Part shown: positions 28,038 to 38,701 of the stretch, piece after piece | How the letters are laid out: each line of letters starts with the position of its first letter | Position numbering within the stretch: position 1 is the first letter of the stretch | Source of the DNA: Massilia agri | GTDB lineage: Bacteria > Pseudomonadota > Gammaproteobacteria > Burkholderiales > Burkholderiaceae_D | Direction: 5' to 3' | Length of the DNA stretch: 64,000 bases | Assembly: GCF_024753255.1 (NCBI RefSeq) | Contig: NZ_JANUHA010000005.1 | Location: 279,902-343,901 of the forward strand | The notes under the pieces: generated by a model | The model's database searches: none | The model's input: only the letters and a program-made list of their open reading frames with translations | What the model was told of the DNA's origin: nothing | Translations under genes and position numbers: made by a program

Positions 28038-29270
28038 ATGACAAAAGACGCGAAGAACCTGATCGTCGGCCTCGACATCGGCACCTCGAAGGTGGTGGCG
28101 GTCGTGGCCGAAGTGATGTCCGACGGACGCCACGAGGTGATCGGCCTCGGTCAGCACGAGTCGAAAGGATTGAAGAAGGGCGTGGTCGTGAACATCGAGG
28201 CCACCGTCGAGTCGATCCAGCGCGCGCTCGAGGAAGCGGAGCTGATGGCCGACTGCAAGATCCGCAACGTCTATGCTGGCATCGCCGGCAGCCATATCCG
28301 TTCCTTCAATTCGAGCGGCATGGTTGCGATCAAGGACAAGGAAGTCACCGCCACCGACGTGGCGCGCGTGATCGAGACCGCCAAGGCGGTCAACATCCCG
28401 ACCGACCAGCAATTGCTGCATACGGTGCCGCAGGAATTCATCGTCGACAACCAGGAAGACGTGCGCGAGCCGATCGGCATGAGCGGCATCCGCCTGGAGG
28501 TGCGCGTGCACATCGTCACCGGTGCGGTATCCGCGGTCCAGAATATTGTAAAGTGCGTGCGCCGTTGCGGGCTCGAGGTCTCGGACCTGATCCTGCAGCC
28601 GATGGCATCGGCCGACGCCGTGCTGACCACCGACGAGAAGGAACTGGGCGTGGTCCTGATCGACATCGGCGGCGGCACCACCGACATCGCCGTGTTCTCC
28701 GACGGCGCGATCCGCCACACCGCGGTGCTGCCGATCGCGGGCGACCAGATCACCAGCGACATCGCGATGGCCCTGCGCACGCCGACCGGCGAAGCCGAGG
28801 ACATCAAGATCCGCTACGGCGTGGCCAAGCAGGTGCTGGCCGATCCGGGCGAGACGCTCGAAGTGCCGGGCCTGGGCGACCGCGGACCGCGCGCCCTGTC
28901 GCGCCAGGCGCTGGCGGCCGTGATCGAGCCGCGCGTCGAAGAGCTGTTCGCGATGGTGCACACGGTGGTGCGCGAGTCGGGCTACGAGGGCGTGCTCTCG
29001 TCGGGCATCGTGCTCACCGGCGGCAGCTCGATCATGCCGGGCATGATCGAAATGGCCGAAGACATCTTCCTCAAACCGGCGCGCCTCGGCACGCCGGACT
29101 ACCGCGGCCAGCTGGCCGACGTCGTGCGCAGCCCACGCTACGCCACGGTGCTCGGCCTGCTGCTGGAAGCGAAGAAGCAGTACCTGCGCGGGCACATCGT
29201 CACGCGTCAGGATGGTTCGGTGAAAGCAGTCTGGCAACGCATGAAGGAATGGATAGCGGGGAATTTCTAA
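28038..29270 (+). CDS. ftsA: Cell division protein FtsA
   Basis: 410 residues, actin-like ATPase. It has phosphate-1 GLDIGTSKVVAVV (about 11-23), the 1C subdomain, LIDIGGGTTDIAVF (about 208-221), VLTGGSSIMPG and a C-terminal amphipathic membrane-targeting helix (WQRMKEWIAGNF). It anchors FtsZ filaments to the membrane. It lies 13 bases after ftsQ and 183 before ftsZ. Confidence 0.97.
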   Translation: MTKDAKNLIVGLDIGTSKVVAVVAEVMSDGRHEVIGLGQHESKGLKKGVVVNIEATVESIQRALEEAELMADCKIRNVYAGIAGSHIRSFNSSGMVAIKDKEVTATDVARVIETAKAVNIPTDQQLLHTVPQEFIVDNQEDVREPIGMSGIRLEVRVHIVTGAVSAVQNIVKCVRRCGLEVSDLILQPMASADAVLTTDEKELGVVLIDIGGGTTDIAVFSDGAIRHTAVLPIAGDQITSDIAMALRTPTGEAEDIKIRYGVAKQVLADPGETLEVPGLGDRGPRALSRQALAAVIEPRVEELFAMVHTVVRESGYEGVLSSGIVLTGGSSIMPGMIEMAEDIFLKPARLGTPDYRGQLADVVRSPRYATVLGLLLEAKKQYLRGHIVTRQDGSVKAVWQRMKEWIAGNF

Positions 29271-29294
29271 AGCAGGTTTTCAAGCAGGTTTTCA
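29271..29294 (+). repeat. Two perfect 12-bp tandem repeats after ftsA
   Basis: AGCAGGTTTTCA occurs twice head to tail, starting directly after the ftsA stop codon. It marks the start of the 183-base ftsA-ftsZ gap. The function is unknown; it could be a regulator site or a slippage duplication. Confidence 0.8.
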
Positions 29295-29340
29295 GTAGGT
29301 CGCAGGGCACGAAATATTTAGGTACGTCAGCAACAAAACG

Positions 29341-29369
29341 TTCACGGGTCAAGGTTTTTTAAATACAAT
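29341..29369 (+). promoter_or_regulatory. Promoter of ftsZ
   Basis: TTCACG (29341-29346), a 17-base spacer and TACAAT (29364-29369). It predicts a start near 29376, just before the stem-loop. A private ftsZ promoter would let FtsZ be made in excess over the upstream genes, as in other bacteria. Confidence 0.55.
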
Positions 29370-29377
29370 CGCTACTT

Positions 29378-29423
29378 CCGGTTTCAGGGCCTGTCAGGGG
29401 CCTGGCAAATCCCTCGAAACCGG
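29378..29423 (+). promoter_or_regulatory. Stem-loop in the ftsZ leader RNA
   Basis: CCGGTTTCAGGG (29378-29389) can pair with CCCTCGAAACCGG (29411-29423), with one bulge. The enclosed 21 bases contain a second short complementarity (CAGGG/CCTGG). It would form right at the 5' end of a message started from the ftsZ promoter, 30 bases before the ATG. Confidence 0.55.
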
Positions 29424-29453
29424 CAGCGGCATTTGAATATTGGGAGTTACATC

Positions 29454-30650
29454 ATGGAGTTCGATATGGTCGATAACGCAACACTGGGAACCGTTATCAA
29501 AGTCGTGGGCGTCGGCGGCGCAGGCGGCAATGCGGTTCAGCACATGATCAATAAAGGTGTGTCCGGTGTCGAGTTCATCGCCGCAAACACGGATGCGCAG
29601 GCACTTGCCGCGTCGAGCGCAAACAACATCATCCAGATCGGCGAATCCGGCCTGGGCGCAGGCATGCGTCCGGAAGTCGGCCGCCAGCTGGCCGAGCAAT
29701 CGCGTTCGCGCATCGAAGACGCGCTGCGCGGCGCGCACATGGTCTTCATCGCCGCCGGCATGGGCGGCGGCACCGGCACCGGCGCCGCGCCGATCGTCGC
29801 CGAAGTCGCCAAGACCATGGGCGCACTGACCGTGGCCGTCGTCTCGAAGCCGTTCTCCTACGAGGGCGACAAGTGCATGCAGGTCGCCGAGCAGGGTCTG
29901 GAAGAACTGACCAAGCACGTCGACTCGCTGATCGTCATCCTGAACGAGAAGCTGGAAGACATCTACGAAGACGAGTCGATGCTCGACTGGATGAAGCACG
30001 CCGACGACGTCCTGAACAACGCGGTGGCCGGTATCGCCGAGATCATCAACGTGCCGGGTCACATCAACGTCGACTTCAACGACGTGAAGACCATCATGAG
30101 CGAGCAGGGCAAGGCCATGATGGGCACCGCGACCGCCGCCGGCGTGGACCGCGCGCGCATCGCCGCCGAGCAGGCAGTGGCGTCGCCGCTGCTGGACGGC
30201 ATCGACCTGTCGGGCGCCAAGGGCGTGCTGGTCAACGTGACCGCAAGCCGTGGCCTGAAAGGTAAGGAAATCAAGGAAGTCATGGCCGCCGTGCGCGCCT
30301 TCGCCGCGCCGGACGCGTCGATCGCTCAGGGCATCGCCTACGACGACGCGATGGGCGACGAGCTGCGCGTGACCGTGGTCGCGACCGGCCTGGGCAAGAA
30401 CAAGAAGATGCAGCTGGTGCAGCCGCAGCAGGTGCTGCGCACCGGTACCTACAACGCGCCGGTGATGTCGGGCGCGTCGACGGTGGCCGGCGGCCTGACC
30501 ATGGGCCAGGCGGGCGGCGACGCCATGGGCGGCATGAAGCAGCCGGCCGTGTGGCGCCGCGAGCAGGCATCGGAGCAGGTGCAGGCCATGCAGCGCAACG
30601 GCGTCGAGACCTACGACATCCCGGCCTTCCTGCGCAAGCAGGCTGACTGA
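29454..30650 (+). CDS. ftsZ: Cell division GTPase FtsZ
   Basis: 398 residues from ATG 29454. GGGAG stands 7 bases upstream, whereas a TTG at 29433 adds only seven unlikely residues. It has the tubulin signature GGGTGTG (104-110), the N-terminal GVGGAGGNAV and the T7 loop region (VDFNDVKTIM). A variable linker (about 320-380) leads to the C-terminal peptide YDIPAFLRKQAD, which binds FtsA and ZapD-type partners. It forms the division ring. A terminator follows at 30672-30704 and closes the division cluster. Confidence 0.98.
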   Translation: MEFDMVDNATLGTVIKVVGVGGAGGNAVQHMINKGVSGVEFIAANTDAQALAASSANNIIQIGESGLGAGMRPEVGRQLAEQSRSRIEDALRGAHMVFIAAGMGGGTGTGAAPIVAEVAKTMGALTVAVVSKPFSYEGDKCMQVAEQGLEELTKHVDSLIVILNEKLEDIYEDESMLDWMKHADDVLNNAVAGIAEIINVPGHINVDFNDVKTIMSEQGKAMMGTATAAGVDRARIAAEQAVASPLLDGIDLSGAKGVLVNVTASRGLKGKEIKEVMAAVRAFAAPDASIAQGIAYDDAMGDELRVTVVATGLGKNKKMQLVQPQQVLRTGTYNAPVMSGASTVAGGLTMGQAGGDAMGGMKQPAVWRREQASEQVQAMQRNGVETYDIPAFLRKQAD

Positions 30651-30671
30651 GCCAGTCCTTGTTCGATAGCG

Positions 30672-30704
30672 AAGGGCCAGCGCGAGCTGGCCCTTTGTTT
30701 TTTT
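30672..30704 (+). terminator. Intrinsic terminator of the division cluster
   Basis: AAGGGCCAGC and GCTGGCCCTT form a perfect 10-bp stem with a 4-base loop, followed by TGTTTTTTT. It stands 22 bases after the ftsZ stop. Confidence 0.93.
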
Positions 30705-30776
30705 GGCGGACGCCAGCAGGCGGCGGGCGGATCGGCGATAATTGCCGGATTCTCAAAACACTTCAAGGAGCACACC

Positions 30777-31280
30777 ATGACCGTTCAAGTCGGCGACCGC
30801 CTGCCGGAAGGCACCCTGTCGGAATTCATCGAAACCGAAACCGCGGGCTGCTCGCTCGGTCCAAATACCTTCGAGGTGGCGGACCTGGTAAAGGGCAAGA
30901 AGATCGTCATCTTCGGCCTGCCGGGCGCCTACACCCCGACCTGCTCGGCACAGCACGTGCCGGGCTACGTCCAGCACGCGGACGCCCTGAAGGCAAAAGG
31001 TGTCGACGAAATCTGGTGCATCTCGGTGAACGACGCCTTCGTGATGGGCGCCTGGGGCCGCGACCAGAAGGCCACCGGCATCGTGCGCATGATGGCCGAC
31101 GGTAACGCCGCCTACTCGAAGGCCCTGGGCCTGGACGCCGACTTCTCGAAGCACGGCATGGGCACCCGCTCGAAGCGCTACTCGATGCTGGTCGAGGACG
31201 GCGTGGTCAAGGCGCTGAACGTCGAGACCGCCGGCTTCGAAGTCTCGAGCGCCGAGAAGATGCTGGAACAACTGGGCTGA
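30777..31280 (+). CDS. Peroxiredoxin of the Prx5 type
   Basis: 167 residues. The peroxidatic site is PGAYTPTCSAQHVPGY, with the peroxidatic cysteine at residue 56. The dimer/substrate motif VNDAFVMGAWG is the Prx5 signature. Other cysteines are at 25 and 81, so a resolving partner may be internal or glutathione-dependent. It reduces H2O2 and alkyl peroxides in the cytoplasm. AAGGAG lies 7 bases before the ATG. It is monocistronic, with its own terminator, and a GATAAT box is visible near 30735. The same gene beside ftsZ-lpxC is common in related bacteria. Confidence 0.93.
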   Translation: MTVQVGDRLPEGTLSEFIETETAGCSLGPNTFEVADLVKGKKIVIFGLPGAYTPTCSAQHVPGYVQHADALKAKGVDEIWCISVNDAFVMGAWGRDQKATGIVRMMADGNAAYSKALGLDADFSKHGMGTRSKRYSMLVEDGVVKALNVETAGFEVSSAEKMLEQLG

Positions 31281-31300
31281 GCCAGGCCGCAACCACTGCA

Positions 31301-31323
31301 AACGGCGCCGCGGCGCCGTTTTT
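31301..31323 (+). terminator. Intrinsic terminator of the peroxiredoxin gene
   Basis: A perfect palindrome, AACGGCGCCG and CGGCGCCGTT, followed by TTT, 20 bases after the stop. The T-run leads straight into the next gene. Confidence 0.85.
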
Positions 31324-31329
31324 CATCCC

Positions 31330-31779
31330 ATGATCATCAATGCCGAAACCCCGGACCAGCCGGAAGTCCGCGCCATGCTGGAACAGCTCGACGCCTACTG
31401 CGCCGCGCTCTATCCGCCTGAATCGAATCACCTGATGGATATCGCGTCCCTGCTGCAGGGGGATGTGCTGTTCCTCGTCGCGCGCGACGTCGATGGAAGA
31501 GCGGTCGGCTGTGCGGCCCTGGTCAACCGCGGCAGGTATGGCGAAGTGAAGCGCATGTTCGTCGATACCGCCCGGCGCGGCCTCGGCACGGGCGCCAGGC
31601 TGCTCGAGCATCTCGAGATGTTCGCGCGCATGTCCGGCATCCGCGAACTGAAGCTGGAGACGGGCATCCACCAGCCAGAGGCAATCCGTTTATACGAGCG
31701 CGCCGGCTTCGTGCGCTGTGAACCGTTCGGCGACTACCAGCCGGACCCGTTGAGCCTGTTCATGGAAAAAGCCCTTTGA
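31330..31779 (+). CDS. GNAT family N-acetyltransferase
   Basis: 149 residues with the GNAT core: a central strand (VGCAALVNR), motif A with acetyl-CoA loop [15 protein letters not shown] (about 80-94) and the C-terminal [16 protein letters not shown]. The layout resembles PhnO/YpeA-like small acetyltransferases with a GEVKRMFV stretch. The substrate is unknown. The start lies only 6 bases from the terminator T-run and lacks a clear ribosome site. The following EamA gene overlaps its stop. Confidence 0.88.
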   Translation: MIINAETPDQPEVRAMLEQLDAYCAALYPPESNHLMDIASLLQGDVLFLVARDVDGRAVGCAALVNRGRYGEVKRMFVDTARRGLGTGARLLEHLEMFARMSGIRELKLETGIHQPEAIRLYERAGFVRCEPFGDYQPDPLSLFMEKAL

Positions 31780-32657
31780 AGCGACCCGGCGGAAACCTGT
31801 ACAGCATCTACGCGATGATGCTGGCCGTGTTCATGTTCGCCCTGATGGACACGGTGATGAAGCTGCTCTCGCAGCGCTACCCGGCCATCCAGGTGGCGGC
31901 GCTGCGCTCGCTCACCTCGCTCCCCCTGATCATCGTCTACGTGGGAGTGAAGGTCGGCTATGGCGGCATATTCAGGATCCGCTGGCCGTTGCACATCCTG
32001 CGCGCGGTGCTGGGCATCGCGATGCTGAGCTTCTTCGCCTTCGGCATCCGCAAGCTCTCGCTGGCCGAAGCCTATTCGATCTTCTTCATCGCGCCCGCCA
32101 TCATCACGGCGCTGTCGGTGTGGTTCCTCAAGGAGAAGGTCAACGTCGCGCGCTGGATCGCCATCGGCGTGGGCCTGTGCGGCGTGCTGGTGGTGCTGCG
32201 CCCGAGCGGGGCGGGCTTCCTGACGATCGGCGGCCTGGCGGTGCTGGGCGCGGCGGCGATGTACGCGATCTCGGCGATCACGGTCGGCATCCTGGCGCGC
32301 ACCGACCGCAGCGAATACATGGTGTTCTGGCTGATGGTGATGATGTCGGTCGGCGCCAGCCTGCTCGCCGCACCCGGCTGGGTGGCGATGAGCCTGAAGG
32401 ACGCGCCGCTGCTGCTCGGCCTGGCCCTGTCCGGCTTCATCGGCCAGCTGGCGATCACCGAAGCCTTCGCCAAGGGCGACGCCTCGAGCGTGGCGCCCTT
32501 CGAGTACACGGCCCTGGCCTGGGCCGTGGGTCTGGACTGGCTGCTGTGGCAAACCCTGCCGGACGGCTGGACCATGGCGGGCGCCGCGATCATCATCGGC
32601 AGCGGTATGTATCTGATTCGCCACGAAAAAACCCATGTGGAGTCAGACCATCCGTAG
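31776..32657 (+). CDS. EamA-family (drug/metabolite) transporter
   Basis: 293 residues read from TTG 31776, overlapping the previous stop (TTTGA). An ATG at 31815 is a possible later start. It has about ten membrane segments in two EamA halves (about 15-140 and 155-285). It is probably an exporter of small metabolites or amino acids in the inner membrane; the substrate cannot be told. Overlap with the GNAT gene suggests co-expression, possibly detoxification by acetylation and export, which is inference. Confidence 0.88.
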   Translation: MKRPGGNLYSIYAMMLAVFMFALMDTVMKLLSQRYPAIQVAALRSLTSLPLIIVYVGVKVGYGGIFRIRWPLHILRAVLGIAMLSFFAFGIRKLSLAEAYSIFFIAPAIITALSVWFLKEKVNVARWIAIGVGLCGVLVVLRPSGAGFLTIGGLAVLGAAAMYAISAITVGILARTDRSEYMVFWLMVMMSVGASLLAAPGWVAMSLKDAPLLLGLALSGFIGQLAITEAFAKGDASSVAPFEYTALAWAVGLDWLLWQTLPDGWTMAGAAIIIGSGMYLIRHEKTHVESDHP

Positions 32658-32695
32658 AGATGGACCACCCGTCAGCGCCGTACATAGCCCTGGGC

Positions 32696-32701
32696 TATAA
32701 T
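32696..32701 (+). promoter_or_regulatory. TATAAT box 6 bases before lpxC
   Basis: A perfect -10 consensus ends 6 bases before the lpxC ATG, so transcription would start at or next to the A of the start codon. No good -35 is seen at 16-18 bases. Confidence 0.45.
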
Positions 32702-32707
32702 CGGCGG

Positions 32708-33643
32708 ATGCTGAAACAAAGAACCATCAAACAGGTCGTCCGGACCACCGGTGTGGGCGTCCACTCGGGCACCAAGGTCGAACTGACCCTGCGTCCGGCG
32801 CCGCCGGGCGCCGGCATCACCTTCCGCCGCGTCGACTACGACCCCATCGTCGCCATCCCGAGCGCCGCCGACGTGGTCGGCGAGACCCGCATGGCCACGG
32901 TCCTGATCAAGGACGGCGCGCGCGTCTCCACCGTCGAACACCTGATGTCGGCCTGCTACGGCCTGGGCATCGACAACCTGGTCGTGGACGTGACGGCCGA
33001 AGAAATCCCCATCATGGACGGCTCGGCGGCTTCCTTCGTCTTCCTGCTGCAGCAGGCCGGCGTGGAAGAGCAGGACGCGCCCAAGCGCTTCATCCGCGTG
33101 CTCAAGGACGTCGAGATCCGCCAGGGCGAGGGCAAGAACGAGAAGTGGGCGCGGCTGTCGCCCTACGACGGCTTCAAGCTCGACTTCTTCATCGAATTCA
33201 ACCATCCGGCCGTGGACGGCACCATGCAGCGCGCCGCGGTCGACTTCGGCGAAGTCTCCTACGTGCACGACGTGGCGCGCGCCCGCACCTTCGGCTTCAT
33301 GCAGGACGTCGAGACCCTGCGCGGCCTGGGGCTGGCGCGCGGCGGCTCCTTGGAAAACGCCATCGTGATGGACGAATACCGCATCCTGAACGCGGACGGC
33401 CTGCGCTACGAGGACGAGTTCGTGCGCCACAAGATCCTCGACGCGATCGGCGACCTGTACATCGTCGGCCACCCGCTGCTGGCCAGCTACACGGCGCACA
33501 AGTCGGGTCACGCGCTCAACAACGAGCTGCTGCGCAAGCTGCTGGCCCAGCTTGACGCCTACGAGTGGGTGGAGTTCGATTCGCTGGGCGACGCGCCGCC
33601 CTCGTATGTGCGGCAGATGACGCGGGAGTGGGCGGAAGTCTGA
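32708..33643 (+). CDS. lpxC: UDP-3-O-acyl-N-acetylglucosamine deacetylase LpxC
   Basis: 311 residues from ATG 32708; the frame is open upstream but homology begins at MLKQRTIKQ. Zinc and catalytic residues are visible: TVEHLMSA (zinc His near 79), the catalytic glutamate just before it in the family, MDGSAASFV, and [11 protein letters not shown] (the second His and Asp ligands near 238-242). It does the first committed step of lipid A synthesis. Transcription may be separate from the EamA gene (TATAAT 6 bases before the start). A terminator shared with the convergent DUF721 gene follows. Confidence 0.97.
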   Translation: MLKQRTIKQVVRTTGVGVHSGTKVELTLRPAPPGAGITFRRVDYDPIVAIPSAADVVGETRMATVLIKDGARVSTVEHLMSACYGLGIDNLVVDVTAEEIPIMDGSAASFVFLLQQAGVEEQDAPKRFIRVLKDVEIRQGEGKNEKWARLSPYDGFKLDFFIEFNHPAVDGTMQRAAVDFGEVSYVHDVARARTFGFMQDVETLRGLGLARGGSLENAIVMDEYRILNADGLRYEDEFVRHKILDAIGDLYIVGHPLLASYTAHKSGHALNNELLRKLLAQLDAYEWVEFDSLGDAPPSYVRQMTREWAEV

Positions 33644-33661
33644 ACCTTCCCGCCAGGATTG

Positions 33662-33692
33662 AAGGCGCGCCTTCGCAAGCGCGCCTTTTTTA
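33662..33692. terminator. Terminator between lpxC and the DUF721 gene
   Basis: AAGGCGCGC and GCGCGCCTT form a 9-bp stem around CTTCGCAA, followed on the plus strand by TTTTTT. The T-run reaches into the DUF721 stop codon at 33690. Confidence 0.9.
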
Positions 33693-34154
33693 TTTGCGCT
33701 TTTCGGCGAGCCTGCGCAGGGCCGCTACCAGGTCCTTGTTCTGCGAGGTCTCTTCCAGCGATTCCGCCAGTTCCTCGAAGGCCTGCACCGCCGTGGGCGG
33801 CAATTCCAGGGTGCGCATCTGGGGTTTATCGGGCATGGCGCGCCCCACCTGCACCTTCAGGCGGATCGATTCCACCGGCCAGCCCTTGGCGGCCAGCGCC
33901 GTCTGCAGCTTCGGGACCATCTGCTTCATGCGCGCAGCCACGGCCGAGCTCGGCACGGCGAGCACCAGCGTGCCTTCGTGGAAGGCGATCACATCGGTAT
34001 TGCCGGCCATGACGGGCAGGATGGCCGCGCAGTCCGACTGCAGGCGGGCCATGCGCATGGCGGCCGGCAGCAGGCTGGCCATGCGATCGTTGGCGCGCAG
34101 AAAGTCGGTGGCGACGATCGACGTTTGCCGGTTCTTGGTACCGTAGATATGCAC
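33690..34154 (-). CDS. DUF721 (DciA-like) protein
   Basis: 154 residues from GTG 34154; an ATG at 34211 gives 19 more residues that look non-coding (Cys/Pro-rich). The DUF721 core is at about residues 20-100 (FLRANDRMASLLPAA, then TLVLAVPSSAVAARMKQMVPKLQ), followed by a helical tail. DUF721 includes DciA, the ancestral loader of the DnaB replicative helicase in bacteria lacking DnaC. That role is plausible but not shown by sequence alone. It is divergent from secA, its usual neighbour in this group. Confidence 0.8.
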   Translation of the reverse strand: MHIYGTKNRQTSIVATDFLRANDRMASLLPAAMRMARLQSDCAAILPVMAGNTDVIAFHEGTLVLAVPSSAVAARMKQMVPKLQTALAAKGWPVESIRLKVQVGRAMPDKPQMRTLELPPTAVQAFEELAESLEETSQNKDLVAALRRLAEKRK

Positions 34155-34346
34155 TGGAAAGGCTCGGGAGAAAAGGGCGGGCTGGGGGGAACATACCACA
34201 GCACAGGACATTTGCAATGGCATGGTGATAACGCAAACCCGGACCATGGCGCGCCTTACACCGATCAAGGGTGTATTCTGTTGCCTGATAGCTAGCATTC
34301 GCATCTTGTTATCTGTGCACTTGGCCCCAAGTGTGGTCGGATCGCA

Positions 34347-34355
34347 TGATAAAAT
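34347..34355 (+). promoter_or_regulatory. Extended -10 promoter of secA
   Basis: TGATAAAAT is a TGn extended -10 (hexamer TAAAAT), about 100 bases before secA. TTGGCC at 34321-34326 is too far to be a standard -35. The remaining 34155-34455 gap shows no gene; no secM-like leader peptide is recognised. Confidence 0.5.
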
Positions 34356-34455
34356 CAGTAGCTTTTTGCCATAGGCGGTCTTCGGCGGGTCGTATGGACG
34401 ATCCACCCCAGGCTCTTTTCGCGGCGTTGCAGCACCTTTTATCCAGAAATTAAGC

Positions 34456-37239
<2,784 letters not shown>

Positions 37240-37260
37240 GCTTGTAGAGGTATGAAGCGA

Positions 37261-37290
37261 AACGGCCGGACAAATGTCCGGCCGTTTTCT
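37261..37290 (+). terminator. Intrinsic terminator of secA
   Basis: AACGGCCGGACA and TGTCCGGCCGTT form a perfect 12-bp stem with a 2-base centre, followed by TTCTTTCGTTT. It starts 21 bases after the secA stop. Confidence 0.92.
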
Positions 37291-37298
37291 TTCGTTTC

Positions 37299-37432
37299 GT
37301 AGGGTGGGCGGGTCTCCCGCCCACGCGTTCAAACCTGGCTGGATCTGCCCGCGCGTTCCTCCGATCGGTACCTGTCACCGCGTGGGCGTTCGTTAATCCG
37401 ACCATTGGCCGAATTCACCCCGCCCATTCTAC
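37299..37432. repeat. Palindromic GTAGGGTG repeat pair, copy B (right arm eroded)
   Basis: The left arm (37299-37333) is intact: GTAGGGTG, hairpin GTGGGCGGG with CCCGCCCAC, then CGCGTTCAAA. A decayed partner ends with CCCCGCCCATTCTAC at 37418-37432, which still resembles the inverted arm end. It sits between secA and the decayed racemase copy, which begins directly after it. Confidence 0.75.
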
Positions 37433-37785
37433 AGATAGTGGCGGTGGAAACGTCCACTTAAACGGGTCAGGACTTCACGTCCCGGCCAGCGCCGCGACCT
37501 GGTCGACCGGCACATCGGCACCCATCAGCTCGACCTCCGCCCCCCGGCACCACGCGCTCTGCAGGAATCCTGGTCACGTCGATCCCATCGAATCCATCGA
37601 TACTCGCCGCATGATCGGCACGATGACCCCATCGAACGCCGCCTGCTCGCTCCCCGACAGCGAGCCCTGCCATCCATCCGCATAGACCACCACCACCGCG
37701 GCAAAGCGCCACGCACCCGCGCTCATGATTGCACCTGCCCGACCACAATGGGCATTAGTTCGCACGACCCGAATATGCTGCTCGG
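37433..37785 (-). pseudogene. Decayed copy of the 3' end of alanine racemase
   Basis: The minus strand matches the 3' third of the intact racemase gene at 38702-39805, in the same direction. One frame retains YADGWQGSLSGSEQAAFDGV and RRVSMDSMG (intact gene: YADGWQRSLSGRGQAAIDDV and GRVSMDSMG). A second frame retains IPAERVVPG. Frameshifts, in-frame changes and an 11-base gap near the end make it non-functional. The stop region aligns at base level with the intact gene's end. The upstream limit, about 37785, is fuzzy. There is no PLP-lysine region, so it was never a whole gene here or was truncated. Confidence 0.85.
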
Positions 37786-38024
37786 GCGGCAGGTACGTCA
37801 CTTGAAGACGTTACAGCAATTAGTTGAATCAAATCAATCTTTGATTATCTTCGCTGACACGAAAATTTGTCGCATGCAATTATATGAGTTGGACGAAGTC
37901 AGCAATGTATTCCAATGCATGTCGACACGATACATTGATGAACAAGCGAAGGGCCTTCCCATCTAAGCGGACCGGCGGCTAGCCATTACCTCAAAGAACC
38001 CGATCCAAACGTAGGAGTGTAAAA

Positions 38025-38627
38025 ATGAAAATGTCATTACGCGCGGTGTATGGTTTTCTGCTTGGATTCCTTACTTGGCATGCAATCGGCGTGCAACATG
38101 CAAATGCAGCTGAAGCAGTCGCACATAGTGTCGCTAATCAGTATCTCCGCTGCGCGCAAACGATTGTTCGTGCAGCGGGGGAGGTTCAAAGCGACGGAGC
38201 GGCAGGCTTTGGCGTTCAAGTAGACAATGCACCCTATTTTTTCGTGATCAAGGACAGGGTCAGGATGAGCGTAATTTCAACAGAAGACGGCGGCCCTCTG
38301 GCTGACGTGCTAATTGATCAGTCTTCTGCCGACCTCTTTGCGGAACACATCGATCGCCGAGGCAAATACATGGAAGAACTTGCAGTTCGCACTAAAACAA
38401 AACTGGACCGGCAAAAACTTGGCTCAGGAATCGAGGCGATGACCGCAAATAAACCCGAATTGAAAGGTAGATATGTCGGAATTTCGCTTCTTATCGATCC
38501 GTCCAAGCAAGTCGTGGTCCAATGGAACTGGATCGGAGGGCGCTACGCTAGAGTTAGTGATGTCCAAGCCTTTCAAACATCGGTATGGAAAGCGCTCAGC
38601 CCTTGTCTGACGGGCCCGGAAAGTTGA
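38025..38627 (+). CDS. Secreted protein of unknown function (AT-rich orphan)
   Basis: 200 residues; AGGAG lies 7 bases before ATG 38025. A signal peptide (about 1-28, ending HANA) is followed by a soluble domain with two or three cysteines. No family is recognised. Base composition is clearly lower in GC than neighbouring genes, with AAA, AAT and TTT codons that are rare elsewhere here, which suggests recent transfer. It lies between the decayed racemase copy and the intact racemase gene. No terminator is visible between it and the convergent racemase gene. The 37786-38024 region in front is AT-rich and holds no other gene I can support. Confidence 0.75.
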   Translation: MKMSLRAVYGFLLGFLTWHAIGVQHANAAEAVAHSVANQYLRCAQTIVRAAGEVQSDGAAGFGVQVDNAPYFFVIKDRVRMSVISTEDGGPLADVLIDQSSADLFAEHIDRRGKYMEELAVRTKTKLDRQKLGSGIEAMTANKPELKGRYVGISLLIDPSKQVVVQWNWIGGRYARVSDVQAFQTSVWKALSPCLTGPES

Positions 38628-38701
38628 TGCTTAGGCTGTCCAACATCAGCTAGCGTAAGAGGTGCCGGCCGGCTTGTGATTGCTGCCATCGCAATGGATG
38701 A

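Noticed and set aside
24599..28084. Very long open frame antisense to murC, ddl and ftsQ (1161 codons)
   Set aside because: The opposite strand carries unmistakable murG-murC-ddl-ftsQ genes. The antisense frame is His/Arg/Ala-rich with no motif, as expected for mirror frames in GC-rich DNA.
37748..37966. 72-residue frame after the racemase remnant
   Set aside because: Its start lies in the decayed racemase copy, no ribosome site is seen and no family fits. It may be a remnant of the AT-rich insert, but I cannot support a gene.
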